Made by a program: the position numbers and the translations under genes. A DNA stretch of 64,000 bases, from positions 62,001-126,000 of the forward strand of contig NJFT01000011.1 of NCBI GenBank assembly GCA_002221725.1, given 5' to 3'. This DNA comes from Scedosporium boydii (taxonomy: Eukaryota; Ascomycota; Sordariomycetes; Microascales; Microascaceae). Positions 25,201 to 34,054 of the stretch are shown piece by piece (the first letter of the stretch is position 1; each line of letters starts with the position of its first letter). The notes under the pieces are model-generated. The model was not told the origin of the DNA and did not search any database. It worked only from the letters and a program-made list of their open reading frames with translations.

Positions 25201-25788
25201 GTGCCTCTGTCTCTCCAGGCTCGACTTCGTCGTGGAGGAGGAAGGAGCTTGCTTTTACCCCTGTCTGTGGCGCCGGGGACTGGACCTGGGCTTCTGGTGC
25301 CATGATAGGGTATCATCACATTATCACATCGGTCAAGAACAAGGGCAGACTGTATGAAAACAGTCGTAGTACGAAGCGAGGCCCTTGTTGATGTTGATCC
25401 TTGAGTGAACTATTCACTCCAGCACATACATTAGTGTGTAAGTCGGACATCAAATATTGACGAGGACAAGATCAATATCCGCAGGATTCCCTTTTCAGAT
25501 GCAGGAGCCCCCACGAACCCGCCGATTTCGTCATATTCTACTTCCAGCGAGCAGCTCTCCAGCTTCTGGATTTGGACTGACATACCAGTGTATTGAGTTC
25601 CTTTGCAGTGACCGGTGCTGTGAAGTGCTCACCGGGGCGACAGAACTACGAAGTCCAGGTAACCCCTGGGCCCTGCCAGCCATCTACGACCCATGTCTAT
25701 CAGGATCGTCATTGAGATTCATGGAGCAACAAGAACGGATTCCCGGCACACTCTCTCTCCCCGGTACCGGCATCCCGTAGCACTGGTG

Positions 25789-25816
25789 TACGAAGTAAAC
25801 AACTTCGTACTTCGTA
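25789..25816. repeat. Inverted and tandem cluster of dispersed 9-mer
   Basis: TACGAAGTA at 25789 is followed by AACTTCGTA at 25801 and the overlapping TACTTCGTA at 25808. Direct and inverted copies together occupy 28 nt. Confidence 0.85.
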
Positions 25817-28217
25817 GAGTACCAGAGGAGTGAAGTGAGCGAGGAGTTTGTCCCTCAGCCACCTGTGCGACAAGATACAAACTATTATTCCTTGTCCATC
25901 GTCCAATGTCCACCATGGCAATCCGACTGTGTGCCCATGCCCATGATGGACCAGTCAGGACTAACGTGAACCCGCCCGTGCGCAAAGAGCTATGAGAGAA
26001 CCCCTGTCTCCAACCATCCAAACTCGACAATTGAACGCAAGGGGGGACTGTTTTTCTTCTTCTCTTCTCAATTCTTCTGTTGTATTACTTCGTTTCGTGC
26101 TTCGTCCGAACTCCGAAGTAATACAGCATAGCGAATGCAATGCGATACACGTTCAAACCCGGAACTGTTGATCATTCTCCTATTCCTCTCAATGTGGCAG
26201 GCGAGGGCGCATCGTTGGCACCTTCCCGCACGAGATATCGCGGCCAGGTGGACTGACGACGGGGTGCGCATTGCCATTGACGCAATGTTTCGGTTATCTC
26301 AATGTTGCTGTCCATTGGCGAGCTCCAAGCTGTCGTACCGTCTCGCTTACAAGCACGCATTCCTATAACCTGGAATGCGAGTAATAATACGAAGTAGTCG
26401 AGAATAACTTTGGTAAAAGGCGGCACCAAGCGAAGCCGTGCCCGCGCAAATGTCTGGAAACGAGATAACCCACCGCCGGCCTAATTTTACAGCTGGGCGG
26501 CACTTTTCTTCTCAGCACAACGGGATTGTGCAAAAACCTTGGAACTAGTTCAACCAGCTCATAATAGCATACATCCTTGATCCCTCGAGCCTTCGAAGGG
26601 AGCAAGCAACATCGGGCGGTGGGTTACATCTCGGCCGACTGGGGTTGCTGGTGTCTTGCCAGGGGGAGAGGAAAGAAGGGAAACGGAGAGGGATTCTCAA
26701 TGCATGCTCATCGAGCCGGGCAACTCTTCTCTAACTGCCCGGGGAGAGAGGAATTGGGATCTCCCCTTCTCCTGAACTGTAGTCATCTCCAAGTAACATG
26801 GTAAACTATCATGAAAAATGAGTGAAATTACCTCGGTGCGGCATCGAGTCCATGTCCATGCTCCCTTCCCCCAGGCAACATCCCAGATCCCCAATATCAA
26901 CCGCCAAATCGAATTCGCCGCCATCCTCTCATTGTCTGGGTGTGGCTTGCCACGCCGATCCCTACTGAAACCATCCACGCCCCCTCCAGAAAACACCAAC
27001 ACTTTTCTCTCATGGTGTGAGAATGGCAGTTTCGACGTTTCATCCCACGCTTTTTTCCCATCCCATCTCAATAAGCAAGGCACAAAATGCCACGTTCGTG
27101 CAGTCGCACTATCGAACGCCCACTGTTCCACAGACAAAAAGAAAAAAAAAAAGAAAACATGCAACGACCAACAAACATTCCCTTCTCCTTCATCCCGTCC
27201 CTCCCAAAAGTCAAACAATGGGTCTTGCGCTGCTCGCTCCCGCCAGCCCGAAAGGTGTGGTTGCGGAGAGGATTCTCCCACGGTAGCATCGTGGGAACAA
27301 GTTGCAGCTCGCCTCAGCCTGTAATCTTTTTTTTTTTTCTTCTACCGGAAAATGCTCATAATCACAGGAGAAAGCGAGGAAGACGTCTGGTGTGTGTGTG
27401 CGTGTCATCCTCTTCCCGCCAACCCGAACTTTGGGAATCCTTCCGGATGCAGACGGAAAGGTCGACTGTCCTACAACGTCGCAGCCTGTCCCGTCCCAAA
27501 GCTCGTGGCAGAGGCAGAGGGCAATTAGGACTACGAAGAAGGAGGAAGAGCCCTTTCCCTTCGCTGTAGGAGCTGCATCGAGTCGAAATTGGCCTCATGG
27601 TCCTGATGTAACGGGGGGCTGGCGGGCCACGGATTCGCTTTGGGCTTCCGCCAGCCACCGGTAAACTTTTTTTCTTTCTCTTTTCTCTGCAGTCCTGCAG
27701 TAAGACTGCAAGAGAAGAAACGTGATATTGCGTCCCGCTGCAGGAGCTACGAATCCTTCCTTGGATTCCATGCAAGTTATCTAGAAAGGGATTGCGTATC
27801 TGTACGAAGTACTAAGCTTGGCCTAGGTCCGGAATCGCACTCCGTGTAGGTCTGGCCTACGAAACAGGTGAGGCGCAGAGGTCGTCCAAACCATCCCCAG
27901 AAAATATCGTGAGAATGGGGTCAATGGGCCGAAGGGCAAAGCAACGCAACCTCTTTCCACTTCGGCCCACATCTACTCCAGCCCGTTCACCGTTCCAGAA
28001 TATGCAAGACATCTCGCTCCAGCCACCAGAGTAGGGAAAGAGCGAAATCGTAAAGAAAAAAAAGGTCCAGCTGGCTGCGCACTAGGATAAGGTGAGGTGA
28101 GGCGAGGCTAAAACCCCGTAATTTTTCTATCCCTTCCCCGGATTCTTTTCGTAAAATGGCACGCGGCAACGAGACTAAGCATGCGGCAGAGTCCGCATGC
28201 AAGAGATGCCTGGATCC

Positions 28218-28254
28218 GGGGACGTCTGGGGACGGTCTGGGGACGGTCTGGGGA
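28218..28254. repeat. Short G-rich tandem repeat, 11-nt unit
   Basis: The unit GGGGACGGTCT is repeated with small changes about three times, downstream of the NIPA gene. Confidence 0.7.
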
Positions 28255-28795
28255 AAAATGCCACCTTCATGGCTTCATAACCCACCGGATGGAGGGAACC
28301 GAGTCGATGCCAAGTTTTCCCTGTTTCCATCTCCTCGGGCCTGCTTTCTTCTTCTGTCCTGCTTCGAAACTGTAAATGCATGACGCTCAATTTGGCTACG
28401 AAAGGCAGAGAAGGAGTCGTCGGTCTGGCGCCGATCTGCAATCAGATGTGAGAATCAGAGGCGGATACCGAGGAGCTCAGCGAGATCGTCAATCACATGG
28501 GCCGAAAGACAACAACACGGTGATGGAGAATGGGAGTCGGCAGAAATCCCCGTTGGAATGACATTTGCTCCGCCTGCTTGCTTGTTACAACCGCTCAACT
28601 ATCAAAACAAAAAGATTATGTCTAAATATTCTAGTAATATCAGTTCAGTTTGGATGCAAATGGATGCCTTGCCCGCTGTTAGAAGACAGAAAGAAGAGAA
28701 AAAAAAAAAAAGAGAACAAAATGAAAGAAGGAGAGTGAAAACAGCAAAAACAAAGCTACCCAGTGAGTCCCACGATATTCGATCGAGATAGAAAC

Positions 28796-31031
28796 TCATC
28801 TATCATCAGATCCAGCATCACCGTCCACTTCTTCGCCGCCATCCCCATGGCCGTCTTCCCTCCTCCTCTTAATCTTGAAAAGCTCACCCAGGGTATCACT
28901 AAGACTCCGAGTCCTCTTCTTCGCTTCATGCTCATCCGGGCGGTCGCGGCTCTCCGCCAGCGAACTCCCTTCCTCAACATCTGTTAAGTCTCCAAAGAGC
29001 GGCTCCCTCGCACCGCTTCCCCGCCTCTCCTCATGTCCTTCTTCGTCGTCGTCGGAAATGTACAAGCTCGCCCTGATGCTCGACCTGATCCGGCTCAGCG
29101 ACGTCTTGTGCATCATGGGATTGTCCCCATGCCGCCTCAAAGTATCCTTTACCACGGCCGAGACGGTCGAGGACAGGGGCGACGGTGATATTAACGGGCC
29201 GTTAAGGTGTCGGTTGTGAAGTTTAGCCGTCGACGGCCTTGGCGTCGGCGTTGTTGGTTGTTGTGTTAGTAATGGTTGTTGTTGTTGCTGTTGTTGGTCG
29301 TCGACATATTGTTGAAGGGACCCCGTGCCGCCGTTCCGCGGCGTCGACGGCTCCGTAAAGAACCTATCCGACGTCGCTGAGTTTTCCCTGGAAAGGCGCG
29401 GCATGGCTGGATCCCGTAGCGATTGTGTTTGGTGGGTTGCGCTGATGTCATCATCGTACAATGCGCGCCAGGGATGAGGCGCCGACTGTCCGACGTCGTT
29501 CGATGACGGCAGTTTGGGTGCTCCCGAAATAGGGGCCCGGAGTGTCGGGACGCCGCTGTCGCGCTGGATGCTGAATGGCTTGACAAAGGCGTCTGTAAAA
29601 TTAATCCGAGATGATCGCGACGACCGGGATGATCTGCGCGATCGCACAGAGCTGCTGGAGCCAGTCTGGTCCTGCTCGAGGAGCCCAATAGCCTCCTCCG
29701 CGTCGTCGAGATCGTGGTAAAATTCCTCGTCATCGTCGTGTCGAGGTGGCCGTCCACTCGTGATTAAGAACACTCCGAAAAAGGTCAAGAGACAACCGCC
29801 AACAAACTTGATAGCCTGGGTCGCAGTTGTGCTCTCAAAGTCTCGGTAGAGCACAGCACTACCAATAATAACGCATAGCGTAAACATGACAAATTGAATC
29901 GGGATAACCACAGTTGAGTCGTATCGTTGCAACGCCTTGTTTAGATATCGGATTTGCATGATCGCCGTGACAAGAAGAATAAGAAGAAGAGCGTACGTCA
30001 CTGGTGTCGTAAACGCTCTCCATAGCGTGGAAGAGAGCATGGACGAGACACCCTTAGTAGCCAGTGCAGTGTAGCCGCCTAAGTTGGATTTCAATGTTAG
30101 TATGACGGGCTCGGCTTGCAGGACGGCTTCTTCATCTCGAATTCATCAAGAGCCTGAGACTTGGGACTTGCGACATACCAAAGAGGCCAACCAGGCCCAG
30201 GTCGACGAGGATAGTACGGTTGGCAATTGTGGAGCTCATCCACATCAAAAGTATTATGAGAAAAACTGTCACAGCTAGATAGATTTCGAACTCGAGCGTC
30301 GTAATTGCAATCCACACGTCATGAGGATCCAGCTTGGCCTCTTGCTGGCTTGCGCTTAGCACGACCGTCACCACGCCGCCAACAGCAATAACGACACCCC
30401 AGAAATCCCTTTGTCTAAACTTCTCGTTGAACAGCATCGGGGCAATGATGCAGTTGGATATCAAGGCCACCACGCCGAGTGGCGACACGATAGAGGCGGG
30501 GGCAAAGCCGTAGGCTAGGAAATTGCCCATCTCGCCTAGCGTGATCAGAACCTGTCCCAACCACCAATACGTGGACTTCAGATACGAGGAGGACGGAGGA
30601 TCTGATTGCTCGGAGGTGGTCCGCGAGATAGACGTAGGCCTAGCTTGTGACGGCCGACGAGCACTGGGCCCGTTATCGCCGTTGGAAGGGTCATAATCGA
30701 CTATGCCGTTCCTCGCAGGCGACTCTGCCGGAGAGCGGTTGCCGTCAAAAGCCCCATAGTACGAAGCGTTGTAAGACGAAAGCTTCGCCCGTCGCTCGGC
30801 CTGTCTCGCTTGCTCTTTTATCCTGTGACGTTCGCGATGGAGTCTGATATGTGCATACCTCTGCACGTTAAGGGCCAAGGCGATGAGCACATTGCCGACG
30901 ATTGCCGTCACGATACCTATCAGCGAGGACCAATTCCGAAGCTCCTCGTCGGGGGGTCGGTCGTCTGGAGGGTCCGTCAAGGTCGTATTCGAGTATACGC
31001 CGGCGAAGCCGCTCGTGAACGGCAGAGCCAT
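28796..31031 (-). CDS. NIPA-type magnesium transporter
   Basis: This gene encodes a membrane protein of the NIPA (DUF803) family, whose members carry Mg2+ across plasma or endosomal membranes. Two exons, 31031-30179 and 30078-28796, are joined by a 100-nt intron with GTATGT and TTAG borders, giving 711 residues. The chosen ATG gives MALPFTSGF and is the first ATG in frame. Hydrophobic segments fit about nine membrane passes: LIGIVTAIVGNVLIALAL, the family core GNFLAYGFAPASIVSPLGVV, ALISNCIIAPMLFNEKFR, WGVVIAVGGVVTVVLSAS, VWIAITTLEFEIYLAVT, then after the intron ALLLILLVTAIMQI, VVIPIQFVMFTLCVIIGSAV and FVGGCLLTFFGVFLIT. A charged, Ser-rich cytosolic tail of about 300 residues follows, with Ser/Arg repeats and a poly-Gln run. 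It is divergent from the unknown gene at 32275. Confidence 0.93.
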
Positions 31032-31629
31032 CGTGGGCACCGAAAGCCAAGCTCTCGGCGAATTGCCAATCGTGGGCCAGAGAGGAATGTGTTGCTAGCG
31101 AGCTAGGCTCGCGCCGGGTGGCCGGAAACGGCCTGATGGTAGAATGTCCCTACTCTCACACACAGCTCAATAACGAAGAATTGTTTCGCGACTCTAAAAA
31201 TACCATCTGGAAGGGGTGCGTGGTGCGGGAGGGGGGCGTCAAGGAGCGGAGAAGGATCGGGCCCGCGCAAAGCAAGTTCGGTCAAAGAAGGGGGGAAATT
31301 CGCGCTTGGATTAGCCCGACGAGGTCTAGGCGGACAAACAAAACTGTTAAATCGACGTCGGTAGCATTTATCGGTTCGGTGCATGCGGCGGGTTGAAGGC
31401 CACGAGGCGATGGCGATATGGGAGAGCCTCTCCGATGCGATAAGGTCGATGACGATGATGAGGTTCTTGCAGGTGGTAATAATAGTGGGCTTTCTTGGCA
31501 TTCGTGAGATTTCATGATCGGCCAGCCGGTTTGGTTTGCGTGCGTCAATGCAGCGGCCCATTTGATGGTACCAATTCACCAACGACGTCAAATGTCAATG
31601 AACCAGGGTCGTATTTCAGCGGTACGAAC

Positions 31630-31662
31630 TACGAAGTACGATCTCTTACGAAGTACGAAGTA
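31630..31662. repeat. Cluster of three TACGAAGTA motifs
   Basis: Exact copies start at 31630, 31647 and 31654; the last two overlap in the 7-nt phase. A partial copy (TACGAACTA) begins at 31623, itself in the 7-nt phase with the first. Confidence 0.85.
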
Positions 31663-31769
31663 TATGCCTGGCGGCTTCCCTTTCGGCTTTAGGTGGAAGA
31701 CCTTCTGTGGCCTAGTTTTGCACCCGGCTGCAGGTGTCCGCCACCCACCAAGGTCCAGCAACTGTTCTG

Positions 31770-31817
31770 TTCCACAGGCTCTTCCACAGGCTGTTCCATG
31801 AGCCCTTCCATGAGACC
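31770..31817. repeat. Four tandem 12-nt repeat units
   Basis: Units TTCCACAGGCTC, TTCCACAGGCTG, TTCCATGAGCCC and TTCCATGAGACC follow one another without gaps. Units 1-2 and 3-4 form sub-pairs, suggesting two rounds of duplication. The repeat is non-coding in the present annotation. Confidence 0.85.
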
Positions 31818-32274
31818 ATGACCTAATATTCCACTCTCTGCCGGATGCTCCGCCGAAACATTTCTGCCAACTTCCATGGATCAGATCTCGCTCAGCACAT
31901 TCATTGGTATCACGTGAAGTGCTCCCGCCCGACGTCTTATAATCGAGCCATATCTCATGACGGCGAGACATCTCGAGTCGCATCAATTCCTCCCATCCCA
32001 GAATTATATTCAACCTATCCATTCTTTCATATCTATATTTTCTCACGGGAGGAATCATTTTGCGTCTGTTCCCCTGTATTGGCATCTCAGACCCGCGATA
32101 GCCTCGGAGGCTAAAGAGTGTATTGATTCCAAGACAGCGTCTAGGTCAATTGATTATTGATTATATCAAATATCTGAGTGCCTCTCCCCGCATTCTTCCA
32201 CCACTTCTTACGAAATTTACCCGACATCACATCAAACGCTTCGGCGAACGACACGCCCTTTCGTTCCATCAACT

Positions 32275-33294
32275 ATGGATGCTCCGGACCAGTTTGCCTG
32301 GCTCTTCTGGGCCGCTACCTCACCTTACTCTCCTCTTAACCTCCATTATCTGCCCCAACCCATTCCTAACGATGCGCCCCTCGAGCTCCAAGATGGCACT
32401 TTCACCTTCGAGGACGCTTTCGAAGACCTTCTCCATGTCGTCTCCGGAAGACAGCTCATGGATATAAACCAACGCTACCAAATGCGCAAGATGCTCCGGG
32501 AGATGTACCCCGATGGCGAGGACTCCTCCTTCTGGGTCCGGAGGCTACATTCCCAAAGACTCCTCGACAACAGCAACTTCGTCCCCTTCTCCCCTCGACC
32601 CATATGGTCGCATGACGTCTGGGATTCTATTCATCGGGAGTTTTCACGCGCCGCGGAAGAGGCAAGAAAAGCGGAGGACAGGTGGTTCTCCGGCTCGGAC
32701 TCGGACTCCGAAGGCAAAGATCGGGAATCGAGGAACTGGCCACGCCACAGCCTCTTCGAGGATCTAGACCGTCTTTTCCGCTCGATCGAGGACCGATTCT
32801 CGGGTTCGACGAACAAGGAGAAGGCCGAGAAGGCTGAGAAGGGCGAGGAGCCCGATACGTTTGACGACTTGTATTCCTCGCTCCAGTCCGCTTTCTCGCA
32901 AGGCGCAAAGTCGCTGAGCACACTTATAAAGCTGGCGCGTGACGGCGTGTCGGAGATCCACAAGAGCAGCTCCCACTCCTCCTCCTGGTCATCCTCTTAC
33001 GATTCCATCAACGGTAGCCAAAAGGGCGAGAAGGTGGAGGAGAAGGAGGAGTATACGGATGAGTACGGAAATATTCACGTCAAGCGCACGATACGGACGC
33101 TCGACAAAGAAGGGCGGGAAATCGGCAGGGAGGTCCATGTGCGGGTACACAGTCCGCCTCCGAATAGAGAGAAAGAAGAGCCTCGACTCGAGGGACCGAA
33201 GCATAACCCGGACGGCCCCGGCGGAAGCAATAACACGAAGGATAGCAAGAACGTTTCGGACTCGGACGGAAACTCGGGGTGGTTTTGGAAATGA
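32275..33294 (+). CDS. Conserved-looking protein of unknown function
   Basis: A single exon of 339 residues starts MDAPDQFAWLFWAATSPYSP. I do not recognise a named family. The first 110 residues look folded, with many aromatics (FEDAFEDLLHVVSGRQL, SSFWVRRLHSQRLL). The middle is charged and helical: REFSRAAEEARKAEDRWF, LFEDLDRLFRSIEDRFSG and a KEKAEKAEKGEE run. Then a Ser-rich segment precedes YGNIHVKRTIRTLDKEGREI, which looks like paired beta strands, and a polar tail ending GNSGWFWK. No signal peptide or membrane segment is evident. Codon use and the long uninterrupted frame argue for a real gene. It is divergent from the NIPA transporter and convergent with NOP4. Confidence 0.8.
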   Translation: MDAPDQFAWLFWAATSPYSPLNLHYLPQPIPNDAPLELQDGTFTFEDAFEDLLHVVSGRQLMDINQRYQMRKMLREMYPDGEDSSFWVRRLHSQRLLDNSNFVPFSPRPIWSHDVWDSIHREFSRAAEEARKAEDRWFSGSDSDSEGKDRESRNWPRHSLFEDLDRLFRSIEDRFSGSTNKEKAEKAEKGEEPDTFDDLYSSLQSAFSQGAKSLSTLIKLARDGVSEIHKSSSHSSSWSSSYDSINGSQKGEKVEEKEEYTDEYGNIHVKRTIRTLDKEGREIGREVHVRVHSPPPNREKEEPRLEGPKHNPDGPGGSNNTKDSKNVSDSDGNSGWFWK

Positions 33295-34054
33295 GGCCTC
33301 GGAACTTTGAAATAGATCGCGTCTTGTTTCCGGTGTCCTGGGATCTGGTTTTGGTTCGGAGTTTTCACATCCCTTCGTGCTCTGACAGATTACAAGATTG
33401 GTTATATTTGAAGTCTCCCCTCCGTGTCAGATTCGGCATACCACCAATGTATATATCTCCTGTATCACATCTGCAGTAGTGTATGATTTTTGAAAGAGTT
33501 GAAGCAATGTGTTCTTTTCTAAAGCTTGGGGTACTTGTTCTCCATCGTCCAGCCTGTTCCATTACAAGAAATATCGACGCAGTTTACTAGAGAGTTCATG
33601 AACACCGACCCGTAAAGGGAGACAAGATGATCTTCCACCTCTCGAAGGAAAACGTATAATGCAATCGATAGAGGAAAAGAAAACAAGGAAACAGAATAAA
33701 AAGTAAAATAGAAAATTCAGAGAAAAAAAATATTCGGGACCCGCTGTTGCCAGCTTACCAGAAAAATCCCATTACACTCTGGCCCGAACTGGGTTCGAAC
33801 CGGAGTAACCTCGAGCGCTTTCAACCAGCTGCCAAGAGGGATGGGTATTAAACAGCAGCTTAGCTGGCGAATCCCTTGAGGGCACCGGTTTTTGTTTGGA
33901 GCTATATAGTTAACTCGGCTTCGGGTGGATGGCCTTGGTGGCTCCTTCGTTCATATTGAGCTCGATGCTAGCTAGATACAAGATGCTTCATGACTCCCAC
34001 ACAACAAAATACGAAACAACAACCTCTGCGCACTTTTCCACCACTACAGACAGA
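33295..34054. other. Convergent intergenic tract before NOP4
   Basis: This tract holds the 3' flanks of the unknown gene (plus strand) and NOP4 (minus strand). The palindrome GGTTCGAACC at about 33,793 matches a tRNA B box, but no tRNA fold can be drawn around it. No gene is called. Confidence 0.6.

Larger units (their letters stand above)
14434..28795. other. 14.4-kb tract without a supportable gene
   Basis: All open frames are short, lack recognisable domains and read like chance frames. There is no sign of transposase, reverse transcriptase or terminal repeats, nor of AT-rich decayed repeats. The tract contains about 15 exact TACGAAGTA/TACTTCGTA motifs from 15211 to 27803 and many variants. 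It also contains a TA microsatellite near 16,780-16,800, a G-run of about 11 at 19478, an 11-nt tandem repeat at 28218-28254 and one small frame with a signal-peptide-like start (19366-19674). It may hold the long upstream region of the CRIB gene, non-coding transcripts or small genes I cannot recognise. Confidence 0.55.
31032..32274. other. Divergent intergenic region, NIPA / unknown protein
   Basis: This 1.24-kb upstream region is shared by the minus-strand NIPA gene and the plus-strand gene at 32275. It contains three TACGAAGTA copies (31630-31662) and a 12-nt tandem repeat (31770-31817). No gene is seen. Confidence 0.6.

Noticed and set aside
26697..27324. Overlapping frames of 168-194 codons on both strands
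   Set aside because: They are mirror frames of one stretch with poly-Phe or poly-Lys from a homopolymer run. Neither has a domain or a sensible splice model.
14434..28795. Repeat-induced point mutation block or transposon
   Set aside because: I looked for AT-rich stretches, terminal repeats and polymerase or transposase motifs and saw none.
33780..33850. tRNA-like block with a perfect B-box palindrome GGTTCGAACC
   Set aside because: The T-arm stem does not pair on either strand, the acceptor arms do not match, and the A-box-like word is too close to leave room for an anticodon arm. At most it is a fragment.
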